Origin: Segetibacter sp. 3557_3
Lineage (GTDB): Bacteria > Bacteroidota > Bacteroidia > Chitinophagales > Chitinophagaceae
Reading direction: 5' to 3'
DNA length: 64,000 nucleotides
NCBI RefSeq assembly: GCF_004354985.1
Contig: NZ_SMSK01000024.1
Coordinates: 1 to 64,000, forward strand
Below are positions 1 to 8,067 of the stretch, in pieces (position 1 is the first letter of the stretch; each line of letters starts with the position of its first letter). The notes under the pieces were generated by a model. That model was not told where the DNA came from, searched no databases, and saw nothing but the letters and a program-made list of their open reading frames with translations. The position numbers and the translations under genes are program-made.

Positions 1-44
1 TCAAGATGCCCCGGAATCCGTGCCAAACAAAGATGAGTCAAAGG

Positions 45-114
45 GGGGGCAGTTTGCCCGGAATGAGGGGGTCAGCTTGGCCGGAACCACGGGGTCAAAA
101 TGTTCCGGAATCTA
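45..114. repeat. Short tandem repeats, possible end of an IS21-like element
   Basis: Three back-to-back units of about 22-23 bp, with consensus GGGGGTCA..TTG.CCGGAAT.A, begin near positions 45, 67 and 90. A fourth partial CCGGAAT lies at 11-17. Multiple short terminal repeats of this kind are known at the ends of IS21-family elements, so the transposase genes could lie to the left of the window. No transposase coding sequence is visible here. The region 115-486 holds nothing else I can support. Confidence 0.45.
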
Positions 115-486
115 CATTCTAATTAAGTCAAAACCAACGCGCTGCGTAAAATGCTTCATTAATTTCAAATTGAATAGTGTCTCAGTTTGTTTAAACGCCA
201 GGTTTGTATCAGCTTACTATCGGGTGTTCCTAAACAGAAAGAGGGTCCTGCATGGACAAACAGGGTATAGTTTAAAATTACAAATAACTTATGGACGCGC
301 GGTTTTTTCAAAAGATTTCAATGAGAATGTTTGATAAGCAAAGTCATTTACATATTTTAGATGGAACGATTCTCATAGACTCGGATCATTGGATCTACTG
401 GGGAATTGGTGGCAACTGAACCAACCAGATTAAAGACCCGATAATTAGTACAAAAACATGATTTCGAATATATAAATTGTAGTACA

Positions 487-687
487 ATGTCTCAAAACTT
501 ATTGTATGATCCTGCTATACGAAATGCAATTGCGTCTGCAGATCTAGAGAAGATGAAATCTACTCTACTTAAAGCGAAAAAACAGCTTGCGGAGAAACCG
601 AAAATTCTAAGTACTAAAAAGCTTGTAAATGCAACATTAGAGTTGGAGAAAGCCATTGAACGACTGGAAAGAAAAAACCCTCGTTGA
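487..687 (+). CDS. DUF1843-like small peptide, candidate substrate of the adjacent radical SAM enzyme
   Basis: A 66-aa Lys-rich, helical peptide with no Cys. Residues 7-25 (YDPAIRNAIASADLEKMKS) resemble the DUF1843 signature, in which Y-x-x-A-I-x-x-A-I-A-S-G-D-L-x-x-M-K is typical; here the Gly of the GDL motif is Ala (SADL). From memory, such peptides occur beside radical SAM/SPASM maturases, and the next gene is one, 178 bp downstream on the same strand. The role as a precursor is inferred from this pairing. It could instead be a small regulatory or structural protein. The ATG follows an A/T-rich leader without an obvious strong Shine-Dalgarno, which is usual in Bacteroidota. Confidence 0.7.
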   Translation: MSQNLLYDPAIRNAIASADLEKMKSTLLKAKKQLAEKPKILSTKKLVNATLELEKAIERLERKNPR

Positions 688-865
688 GGAGAGTACAATT
701 AGCCTGGATCAATTCCCAAACTGAACTCGATAGTCGCTTTTCAGATGTATGCTAGGCCGTTTTTACATGTAAATTCACAGTTCTTAATTATCCTTTAAGC
801 TAACTTGAAGACTTCATAGATACAACATCTTTAAACTCTTAATTCCAGCCCATCTTAAAATCAAA

Positions 866-2284
866 ATGGAACCAAATAATGTAGATCGATATGCGACTTT
901 TGAGGACTACCGGAATAATGTACCATTGGCTGTTGTATGGGAACTTACACTAGCTTGCAACTTAAGTTGTAAGCATTGCGGTTCCCGTGCAGGTAAGGTT
1001 AGGCAGCATGAACTGACTCTTGAGGAGTGCTTCGAAGTGATAGAAAGACTAAAAGGTCTTGGCACAAGAGAAATTGGCATTATCGGAGGAGAGGCATTCT
1101 TAAGAAAAGATTGGCTACAAATAGTTCAGAAGATTACACTTGAAGGAATCGATTGCTCCATGCAGACTGGCGGTTTCAACTTCACGGAGAACCAGATTGT
1201 CCAAGCAAAGAACGCAGGAATCAAGAACATAGGAGTGTCATTAGATGGCTTAGAAGAAATTCACAACTTTATCAGAGGTAAGCCTACTTCGTATGCACAT
1301 GCTGTGAACTGTTTGAATATTTTGAAAAAACATAATATCCCTTCAAGTGTAAATACAACCATTACGAGCATTAACAAACATCAATTGGAGCGCCTTCTTG
1401 ACATTTTGATTGATCTAGGTGTAAAAAACTGGCAACTTCAGTTCGCAGTAGCCATGGGTAACGCCGTAGATAACGATGAATTACTTATTCAGCCCTATGA
1501 GACAAAAGTAATTGTAGATCGTATTGCAGCATTATATACTAAAGGCTTAGCAAATGACTTGTTAATTCAAGCAGGAAACAACATCGGCTTCTTCGGTCCT
1601 CATGAGCACAAATTGCGGGCAGGTAACTTTGGCCATTATGTTGGATGTTCAGCTGGTCAGACATCAATGGGAATTGAAGCAGATGGAACTATAAAAGGGT
1701 GTCCATCGTTGCCGACGGCCGACTATAGCGGAGGCAATGTGAGAGACAAGCGGCTTCAGGATATCTGGGATCAAGCTGAAGAATTGGCTTTCACGAGGAA
1801 AAGGAGATCTTCCGAGCTTTGGGGCTTTTGTAGATCATGTTACTATTCTTCAATTTGCTTGGCGGGTTGCTCATGGACAAGCCATGTATTATTTGGAAAA
1901 AGGGGCAACAATCCATATTGTTATCATCGAGTTGTGGAATTAGAAAAACAACAAAAAAGAGAGGTCTTGAAAAAAGTTGATAATGCCGGCGGATTACCCT
2001 TTGACTATGGTCGCTTTCAAATTGTTATTCAAAGCCAAGATGGAGTGGAACTTGGAGTCGAAATACCGGAGGCGATTGAAGGGGAACCCAATGACAGCTC
2101 AGTTAGGTCTATAAGTATGCTTCACTTGTGTAAAGGTTGTTTTAATTACATTTTCCCTGATACAAGCTATTGCGCGTTCTGTAATGCTGATGTCCATCTG
2201 GTTGAGGAGGAATATAAAATCAATCTGAAACAAGCCATGATAGTAGCTGAAGAAATAACTTCACTTTTAGCCTTGTCGCAATAG
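866..2284 (+). CDS. Radical SAM/SPASM peptide maturase
   Basis: A 472-aa radical SAM enzyme. C31, C35 and C38 form the CxxxCxxC that binds the SAM [4Fe-4S] cluster, and GGE at 74-76 is the usual SAM-amino-group motif. The SPASM region carries further Cys (C261, C279, C322, C325 and more up to about 341, with the strings IKGCPSL and GFCRSCYYSSICLAGCSW) for one or two auxiliary clusters. A C-terminal extension has two CxxC pairs (about residues 422-440), like a zinc ribbon. The segments GNNIGFFGPHE and GNNPYCYHR match my memory of the maturases named for GDL-motif (DUF1843-like) peptides. The gene lies directly after such a peptide, so a peptide modification in the cytoplasm is the likely role; the chemistry cannot be told from the sequence. 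Confidence 0.85.
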   Translation: MEPNNVDRYATFEDYRNNVPLAVVWELTLACNLSCKHCGSRAGKVRQHELTLEECFEVIERLKGLGTREIGIIGGEAFLRKDWLQIVQKITLEGIDCSMQTGGFNFTENQIVQAKNAGIKNIGVSLDGLEEIHNFIRGKPTSYAHAVNCLNILKKHNIPSSVNTTITSINKHQLERLLDILIDLGVKNWQLQFAVAMGNAVDNDELLIQPYETKVIVDRIAALYTKGLANDLLIQAGNNIGFFGPHEHKLRAGNFGHYVGCSAGQTSMGIEADGTIKGCPSLPTADYSGGNVRDKRLQDIWDQAEELAFTRKRRSSELWGFCRSCYYSSICLAGCSWTSHVLFGKRGNNPYCYHRVVELEKQQKREVLKKVDNAGGLPFDYGRFQIVIQSQDGVELGVEIPEAIEGEPNDSSVRSISMLHLCKGCFNYIFPDTSYCAFCNADVHLVEEEYKINLKQAMIVAEEITSLLALSQ

Positions 2285-2446
2285 CGACTGTTCTGCTGTT
2301 TTTTACCGCCCCAATGAGGTCTGAGGCTTTGATGACTATCAATGGTTTTGACGATAAAGGCAAAGCCGTCCACCGTCTACTTATCTAGTTAGATCAATGA
2401 GCTACTTGTACTTGAATATAATCTGGTTGCCGACCATTAAACTAAA

Positions 2447-2977
2447 ATGATACTACAATTATGTGGTTTATCCGGTGCTGGTAAAACTAGTATCGCTAAG
2501 GAACTTCAAAGGGCGCTGGTGGCGATTAATCGTCCTGTTGAAATAATTGATGCAGATGTCTATCGAAGTACAGTCTGTAAAGACTTAGGATATACTCGCG
2601 AAGATCGCAATGAAAACATTAGGAGGCTTGCATTTATAGCTGACCGATTTTCTAATCACGGCTTTGTTGCTGTCATTGCTGCTATAAACCCATATCGTGC
2701 AATTCGAGAAGAGGTTAAGCAGGCATACAACAAGGTAAAAACCGTCTATCTTGCTTGTGAATTAGATGTTCTTATCAAGAGAGACACAAAACAGCTATAC
2801 AAAAGAGCGTTTTTGCCGGACTGGCATCCTGATAAGCTACACTCTCTTACTGGAGTTAATGATCCTTTTGATTTTCCTGACGATGCAGATCTTGTTGTCA
2901 ACACCGGTGAAGAAAGCTTAGAACAATCTGCAGGTCGGCTTTTTAGGTATGTGGAAGAAGTAAGTACGAGATATTAA
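2447..2977 (+). CDS. cysC: Adenylylsulfate (APS) kinase
   Basis: A 176-aa P-loop kinase that should phosphorylate APS at the 3' position to PAPS, the sulfate donor. The Walker A GLSGAGKTS is at residues 7-15. The family signatures DADVYRSTVCKDLG, YTREDRNENIRR and a variant of the ISPYR motif (INPYRAIREE) are all present. Length is normal for a stand-alone CysC. No ATP sulfurylase gene is adjacent, so APS must come from elsewhere. The enzyme sits 162 bp after the radical SAM gene and two genes before a convergent sulfotransferase (4793-5623). This suggests a dedicated PAPS supply for sulfation of a product of this locus rather than cysteine synthesis. Confidence 0.85.
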   Translation: MILQLCGLSGAGKTSIAKELQRALVAINRPVEIIDADVYRSTVCKDLGYTREDRNENIRRLAFIADRFSNHGFVAVIAAINPYRAIREEVKQAYNKVKTVYLACELDVLIKRDTKQLYKRAFLPDWHPDKLHSLTGVNDPFDFPDDADLVVNTGEESLEQSAGRLFRYVEEVSTRY

Positions 2978-3044
2978 TTAACAAATTTGCATTTAAGTAC
3001 TTTTCTGTTTAAATTAGTATTATTCAAAATTTAAATCTACATGT

Positions 3045-3380
3045 ATGCTACAACCTCCACACGGTAATCTAGAGCCTAATCTTGCAAAAAGGATTAGCAC
3101 TCAGAAGAAGAAACTTGTTCAGGATTTTGCTAAAGCTGCGGATATCGATATTCAAGCAGCTGAGAAAGTCTTAAATTTCCTAAGAGTTGACCAACTAATG
3201 GATCAAATGAACACAGTCAATACCATGACAAAAGAAAAAAAGGTTATGGAGGCGATGAATATTCACAAAAATCATATTCAAACATTTTCTGCGGAATTAC
3301 AGGTGGAAAACTTAACGTTGGACACCTTAAGACTTAGTATCGTTCCAAGAGGTATTTCAGCCTTTTCTATTGCAGTTTGA
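3045..3380 (+). CDS. Unrecognised 111-aa protein in the radical SAM cluster
   Basis: I do not recognise this family. It is a hydrophilic, mostly helical protein without Cys, with a Lys/Gln-rich first half and several Met in the middle (VDQLMDQMNTVNTMTKEKK). The C-terminal third turns hydrophobic (LDTLRLSIVPRGISAFSIAV). It has no signal peptide or membrane segment. Its position between the APS kinase and the adenylate-forming enzyme, on the same strand, makes it part of the cluster. It could be a second precursor peptide with the C-terminal tail as core, or a small accessory protein; neither is shown by the sequence. Confidence 0.6.
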   Translation: MLQPPHGNLEPNLAKRISTQKKKLVQDFAKAADIDIQAAEKVLNFLRVDQLMDQMNTVNTMTKEKKVMEAMNIHKNHIQTFSAELQVENLTLDTLRLSIVPRGISAFSIAV

Positions 3381-3429
3381 TAGTACATCATCTCAGAATA
3401 CTACTAAACATTTATCCTGTCGTTGTCTT

Positions 3430-3490
3430 AAAAGTGCTGCGAACCCTCTTCTTATCAGCGATAGGTGAGAAGCGCGTAACTAGCACTTTT
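3430..3490. terminator. Long hairpin between genes, possible terminator
   Basis: Nine-base arms AAAAGTGCT (3430-3438) and AGCACTTTT (3482-3490) are perfect complements and the right arm runs into TTCT. The 43-nt loop contains a weaker internal stem (CTTCTTATC with GGTGAGAAG). It separates the 111-aa gene from the PaaK-like gene and may be a terminator or a structured 5' leader. Confidence 0.4.
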
Positions 3491-3527
3491 TCTAAAATGC
3501 TGTTTTTTCTTTAATCAAAGATGTAAA

Positions 3528-4796
3528 ATGAAGGGCTTCGCAAATCTTGAAATGCTTCCATCCTTGATAGAGAGTTATAAACAAAGAGGACTCTTTCTTG
3601 AAAGGAGGAATATCAATCTTTATAACTCAGTATTCTTCCAGCATGCCTCGATGACTGTTCCATTTTACAAATCTTTTTTTAACAACACGGCTCAGGCCAA
3701 CCCTATAGACTTCCCTATTGTTTCTCGCAAAGATCTCAGAAAGACTGTTGAATTCACATCCAACAATTTCGATAAGAAGGATTTACTTTTCAAGACCACT
3801 AGCGGAACATCCGGGGTTCCCTTAAAAATCCCAAGAGACCCGGCTAGCTTGTATTCCTTTCTACATGAGGGTTTCGCTGAAGTCGTCTCGCGGGAGACCG
3901 TCACGAGTAAATTAATGCCAGGCAAGCTGGGTATTTTGTTTGTTGATGACCTCGGCTCAAACTCCGAAATATCAAATCTCAATCCCTCGTTGAATTATTC
4001 TATAGTCCGCAGAGTTTCTATTGGCAAAGATTATGTGAGGGATGTTCAGCTTGTTAAAGAACTGCGAAAGTTGCGCATTCCTATTCTGTACGGAAGGCCG
4101 AGAGCTTTACAAGCTCTTATGAAAATAGATGAGTCTACAAATGGACGCCATATAAGTCCAGACCTCGGACTTTGTAGTGGGGATAATCTATACAGTGATG
4201 TAAAAAACAGTTTACAAAACTGGCTACAATGTAGAGTTCTAAACAGCTACGCAATGCAGGAATGTGGTTTTATTGCCTCCGAATGTAGCAATGATACGGG
4301 ACTTCATATTTCTCAAAACATTATGTTGAATGTTGAGGCCGGTGCTGGTGAACGATCTAGCACCGGAGAGGGATTTGCTGTTATTACCTACTTTGATAAT
4401 TGGGCATTTCCAATTATAAATTACTTGACAGATGACATTGTTAGCGTTCGCAATACATCCTGCCGATGTGGATACAGCGGGCCAACAATTACAGAAATTA
4501 AGGGTAGAAATTCACCATACTTCTTTATAGATGGATCTCAATTTAATCCCTCGCATTTCAATATCATTTTTGAAAACCAAATGATTGATCAGTTCCAAAT
4601 GGTCCAACGAGGACATGTTTTTTCTCTTAAAGTCATTCCTGGTGAGGTAAAAGATTTAGATTTCTTAGCGTCATACCTTAAGGATGAACTAAGAAAAATT
4701 GCTCCTTTAGAACAGATTGAGATAGAGTTTTGTCGTTCAATTGCTACAGACTCTCACCAAAAAGTTCAAAGATACGTCTGCTTAGCTTTTACTTAG
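3528..4796 (+). CDS. PaaK/CapK-like adenylate-forming enzyme
   Basis: A 422-aa protein of the phenylacetate-CoA ligase/coenzyme F390 synthetase type, which activates carboxylates as acyl-AMP. The phosphate-binding loop TSGTSGVPL is at about residues 88-97. The middle motif SYAMQECGFIASEC and the later segments DDIVSV, CRCGYSGP and IKGRNSPYF match the family, including the paired Cys near the ATP-hinge region. The substrate is unknown; homologues occur in capsule and natural-product loci. It is the last plus-strand gene of the cluster, and its stop overlaps that of the convergent sulfotransferase by 4 bp. It has an ATG start at 3528. Confidence 0.75.
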   Translation: MKGFANLEMLPSLIESYKQRGLFLERRNINLYNSVFFQHASMTVPFYKSFFNNTAQANPIDFPIVSRKDLRKTVEFTSNNFDKKDLLFKTTSGTSGVPLKIPRDPASLYSFLHEGFAEVVSRETVTSKLMPGKLGILFVDDLGSNSEISNLNPSLNYSIVRRVSIGKDYVRDVQLVKELRKLRIPILYGRPRALQALMKIDESTNGRHISPDLGLCSGDNLYSDVKNSLQNWLQCRVLNSYAMQECGFIASECSNDTGLHISQNIMLNVEAGAGERSSTGEGFAVITYFDNWAFPIINYLTDDIVSVRNTSCRCGYSGPTITEIKGRNSPYFFIDGSQFNPSHFNIIFENQMIDQFQMVQRGHVFSLKVIPGEVKDLDFLASYLKDELRKIAPLEQIEIEFCRSIATDSHQKVQRYVCLAFT

Positions 4797-5623
4797 GTGC
4801 CGTTAGTCTCTGCTAGTTTTAAGTATAGATTTTCAGCTTCAGCCAGCAAAGACACTGATGCTATACTTCTCAGCTGCTCTCCTATTCCTTTCTTGTGGGG
4901 TTGTATGTCCTCTCCTCCACGATCAATTTCTTCTTTAATTTTCAGAAATCTCTGTATCTTATTACACTCCTGCGCTTCCTGATCAAGGAAACTCTCAAAG
5001 CATACAACATGCCTATCAATTGATTTAAATAGCTGAAAATGTTCCAACCATAGAAGATTCCATTCAAGCCACTTTAAGATTGAGTCATTTACGTTCTTCG
5101 GCGCCCAAATCTTTTCTCGAAATGAGGTTAACATAGAGTAAGACACATCAAGCGGATGCCTATAGATAAATATAATCTTTGCATCTTCAAAAATTGAAGG
5201 AAGTATGTTGATCAGTAAAAGGTTCTCATTGTACTTCTCGCCGATGAACATCACCTCTTTTTGCAATTCATATTTATATACCCGCACCCAAAGTTCTTTC
5301 AGAAAGGCCTTGCTGTAAGTAGAGGGTGAAGCTTCTAACTCTTCGTTCAACTGTTTGAACGTGTCAACAAACACTTTGGCCAAATCAAAGTTTAATCCAG
5401 AAACAGGTTTTCTTCTAAGTGCATATTCAATTTCATCTATCCGAAGATGCATCTTGTCTAAATGTGTCTTATTATTATACAACCAGCAGATAAGATAATA
5501 AAAAAGCTTCCCATTAACTGCCAATCTTACTCGTTGATGGTTCGAAATAAGCCGACTGATCAGAGTTGTGCCCGAACGGTGATATCCAATCAAAAATAGC
5601 GGACTGATTTGACGATTATTCAT
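4793..5623 (-). CDS. Sulfotransferase
   Basis: A 276-aa PAPS-dependent sulfotransferase. The 5'-phosphosulfate loop GYHRSGTT is at residues 13-20, and the 3'-phosphate motif IIFIYRHPLDVSYSML lies mid-protein. Both are hallmark positions of the family. No transmembrane segment or signal is seen, so it acts in the cytoplasm. It is the last gene of the seven-gene minus-strand operon; its start overlaps the end of the GT2 gene by 8 bp. It ends tail-to-tail with the PaaK-like gene. Together with the APS kinase at 2447-2977 it implies sulfation of a sugar, lipid or peptide; the operon favours a glycan or glycoconjugate. Confidence 0.8.
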   Translation of the reverse strand: MNNRQISPLFLIGYHRSGTTLISRLISNHQRVRLAVNGKLFYYLICWLYNNKTHLDKMHLRIDEIEYALRRKPVSGLNFDLAKVFVDTFKQLNEELEASPSTYSKAFLKELWVRVYKYELQKEVMFIGEKYNENLLLINILPSIFEDAKIIFIYRHPLDVSYSMLTSFREKIWAPKNVNDSILKWLEWNLLWLEHFQLFKSIDRHVVCFESFLDQEAQECNKIQRFLKIKEEIDRGGEDIQPHKKGIGEQLRSIASVSLLAEAENLYLKLAETNGT

Positions 5624-6488
5624 TAATCTTTTTTTTCCAAGCGTAAAGCATCGAGAGGTGAAAAGCTACTTGCAATAAGTTGTTAGTAAACTTAACTATA
5701 AAATATTTCATACGACTTAGATGTCCTTTTGGTATCGCATTGAACGCGGAAATGTTTTGCCTACATGATGACACGATCTCCCATCCCCTGTTAATATTTG
5801 TTGTTTTTACCTTTACAATACCCGCATTCCAGGCGTTTCGAAATGCTGTTAGAAACGAGGGATCATGAAGATGATGAATTCTAACATTGTCAATGTAGTA
5901 ACATTCTTGTTGGTACAATTTTAACTTTTGTAGTAGAGCGTTGTCACTCATAATTTTCAGACTTTCGTCAAAACCATCAACCAAATTGAACAGCTCAGAT
6001 TTTATAGCACAGTTCCCTCCTGAAAAGAAGGTACTTTTAGAACTTTCAGCTAAGCTCGCTTGGCGTAAATTGTATCTTTGTTGTCTAATATATGGTATCA
6101 CTCTAAATCGTTCGTGAGCATTCATTATTCGACCTGTAATAACACCGTATCTACATGTGTACTCCACGACATTCTCCAACCAATATGGATCTGGGAAGGA
6201 GTCATCGTCCAAAAACGCCAGTATTGGTGAACTAGCTAATTTTGCTCCTTGATTTCGGCAAGTATTTGAGCCTTTTGATTGATTGTTGTTTATCTCATGT
6301 AGTTTTAGGCATTTTTTAGTGATACTACTTTTTGCAACTTCCCTTATATACTCTTGGTTTGAACCGTCGTTGATAATAATTATCTCTGCCATAAGCTCAA
6401 TCCGTTTCTGCTCCATTAATGACATTAAGCACCTTCTGAGCTGGACTGGACGGTTTTTTGTAGGTATGATCACTGAAACCATTAACAT
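5616..6488 (-). CDS. GT2 family glycosyltransferase
   Basis: A 290-aa GT-A fold inverting glycosyltransferase. The N-terminus VSVIIPTKNRPVQLRRCL is the classical nucleotide-binding start. NDGSN and the acidic metal-binding segment AFLDDDSFPD (about 92-101) follow, and GGNCAIKSELF contributes to the acceptor side. No clear transmembrane segment is present, although the C-terminal part is hydrophobic and may sit on the membrane. The sugar donor cannot be predicted. The gene is 9 bp downstream of the deacetylase gene and overlaps the sulfotransferase, so the three are probably translated from one message. Confidence 0.85.
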   Translation of the reverse strand: MLMVSVIIPTKNRPVQLRRCLMSLMEQKRIELMAEIIIINDGSNQEYIREVAKSSITKKCLKLHEINNNQSKGSNTCRNQGAKLASSPILAFLDDDSFPDPYWLENVVEYTCRYGVITGRIMNAHERFRVIPYIRQQRYNLRQASLAESSKSTFFSGGNCAIKSELFNLVDGFDESLKIMSDNALLQKLKLYQQECYYIDNVRIHHLHDPSFLTAFRNAWNAGIVKVKTTNINRGWEIVSSCRQNISAFNAIPKGHLSRMKYFIVKFTNNLLQVAFHLSMLYAWKKKINE

Positions 6489-6497
6489 GTATACTTT

Positions 6498-7133
6498 TTA
6501 GTCAAGAATTTTAAAATCACGTCTGAGAAAGTAAGGATCAGACAAGTCGAAAGAAGGGCTCTTTACCGTCGAAAACGCAAGTTTGTAATACTTTTGTATA
6601 AAAGATCGTTTAGGTGATAAGCCATATGGGTAAGAAAAGAAATCTGTCGAACAACCTAGTCTTTCGTCTATGACAGATTTGGATAAAAAATACTCATTTT
6701 CAATTTCTTCATCTGACAGTGTTGTAAGAGGCCGATGAGTGGCACTGTGGCTTCCAATTTCATGCCCTTCACTTTTCAATATCTCTATTTGCTTCCATGT
6801 CAGATGAGTTGATCTATATGTTGCTTTTACATTCCAAGAATTCTTCTTTCCAACAAAGTTAGTTATAATAAAGAACGTTGCCTTAATTGCGTACCTTTTA
6901 AGGATTTCTCGAGCATTAATGAATTGATCTGCATAGCCGTCATCAAACGTTAATATAACATATTTTCTTTGTTGTAGATCGTTGTTCTCATCTAAGCAAA
7001 ACCTTGGTGTGACGAAAGTGTAGCTCCCTTCAAGTAGTAACACTAGCTTTCGTTCAAATTCCTGAGGCTTGGTGTTTGTGTAATAAAGAATGTCATCACT
7101 AATATGATGGAAATAAAGCGAACAAATCATCAA
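6498..7133 (-). CDS. Polysaccharide deacetylase (NodB homology, CE4)
   Basis: A 211-aa protein with the CE4 motifs in order: LTFDDGYAD (motif 1; the Asp pair gives the catalytic base and a metal ligand), GHEIGSHSATHRPL (motif 2; H-x-x-x-H metal ligands) and FFSYPYG (motif 3). It should remove N- or O-acetyl groups from a sugar. There is no signal peptide, so it probably acts on a cytoplasmic intermediate, in line with the glycosyltransferase and sulfotransferase after it. The protein is short and close to the catalytic core only. It starts 1 bp after the upstream gene ends, which suggests translational coupling. Confidence 0.85.
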   Translation of the reverse strand: MMICSLYFHHISDDILYYTNTKPQEFERKLVLLLEGSYTFVTPRFCLDENNDLQQRKYVILTFDDGYADQFINAREILKRYAIKATFFIITNFVGKKNSWNVKATYRSTHLTWKQIEILKSEGHEIGSHSATHRPLTTLSDEEIENEYFLSKSVIDERLGCSTDFFSYPYGLSPKRSFIQKYYKLAFSTVKSPSFDLSDPYFLRRDFKILD

Positions 7134-7134
7134 A

Positions 7135-8067
7135 CTAATAGATTAAATTGTAAATATTTTCTATTGTTCTAAGGGTGTTTTTCACATCCGCTGGCTTGAC
7201 TATCTGATTGTCACGATAAATGATTGAGCTTAATTGAGATGATAATAGCAACACATTGTCTGGTTTCATAGCATCAACTTTGCTTGAAAACTGACCACCC
7301 GAGTAATACATTTCCGGCGAGTTTTTATAACTTATTCGTATGCAATCACATCTTTCTTCCACATTTGCGCCCCATTCAGCTTTTATAAGGAGCTCTAAGT
7401 TATTGTTGAATCTTAGCTCTGCATCTAATTCAAACTCAATCCCGAACTTAAAAAAAACGTGATTCACTGAAACCACTTGGGCCTCTCCCAAAACGTTGCA
7501 CAACAGATCCAGGTAGTGAAATCCAATACTCACTAATACTCCCCCGCCCGATAATGCTCTTTGAGTCTGCCATTGTTGGCAGCCGACCGATGTCTCGTAT
7601 TCTCTGCGTCGAGATATTGTCAGTGAAATGCTCTTGATATTATCAACGTTGGTTAGTAGGTTTCTAATTAAGTTAGTATAACCAGGATCAAATCTATGTT
7701 GTGCAACTGCAGAAACCAAAACTCCATTCTCGGAGGCGAGCTTTTCAATCAAATCTATATCAGCTGATCTCAAGAAGAGCGGCTTTTCAATTAAAACATC
7801 ATGTTTTGCGCTAATTAGACTTCTAGTTAGCGCGAAGTGCGTACCGGGAGGGGTGGACACAACGCACAACAATTTTGTTTTAATTAAGCCTATTTTTTCG
7901 AACTCTTCTTCAGCTTGGACGCCAAACCGTTGAGAAAACTCTTTTAAAAGGGACAGATTTGTATCATAGACGATAATTCTGTCTTTATCGACAGAGAGCC
8001 GGTTCAAAGCTTTCAGAAATCTTGTTCCTGAATTTCCAACCCCGACGATACAAAATTCATAATTCAT
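7135..8067 (-). CDS. Gfo/Idh/MocA family NAD(P)-dependent oxidoreductase
   Basis: About 310 aa. The N-terminal Rossmann start MNYEFCIVGVGNSGTRFLKAL carries GVGNSG. The middle segment VLIEKPLFL is the family's E-K-P motif, with the Lys in the active site. I chose the ATG at 8067 because it sits just before the Rossmann strand; the open frame extends to 8163, but that would overlap the isomerase by 107 bp and add an unlikely leader. With 8067 the overlap is 11 bp. Such enzymes oxidise or reduce sugars and cyclitols. The pairing with a TIM-barrel isomerase and an Ldh2-type dehydrogenase suggests building or modifying an unusual sugar or inositol. Confidence 0.8.
   Translation of the reverse strand: MNYEFCIVGVGNSGTRFLKALNRLSVDKDRIIVYDTNLSLLKEFSQRFGVQAEEEFEKIGLIKTKLLCVVSTPPGTHFALTRSLISAKHDVLIEKPLFLRSADIDLIEKLASENGVLVSAVAQHRFDPGYTNLIRNLLTNVDNIKSISLTISRRREYETSVGCQQWQTQRALSGGGVLVSIGFHYLDLLCNVLGEAQVVSVNHVFFKFGIEFELDAELRFNNNLELLIKAEWGANVEERCDCIRISYKNSPEMYYSGGQFSSKVDAMKPDNVLLLSSQLSSIIYRDNQIVKPADVKNTLRTIENIYNLIY

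Noticed and set aside
20-334. 104-aa open frame at the left edge
   Set aside because: It overlaps the tandem repeats, has odd composition and no recognisable motif; it is probably non-coding.
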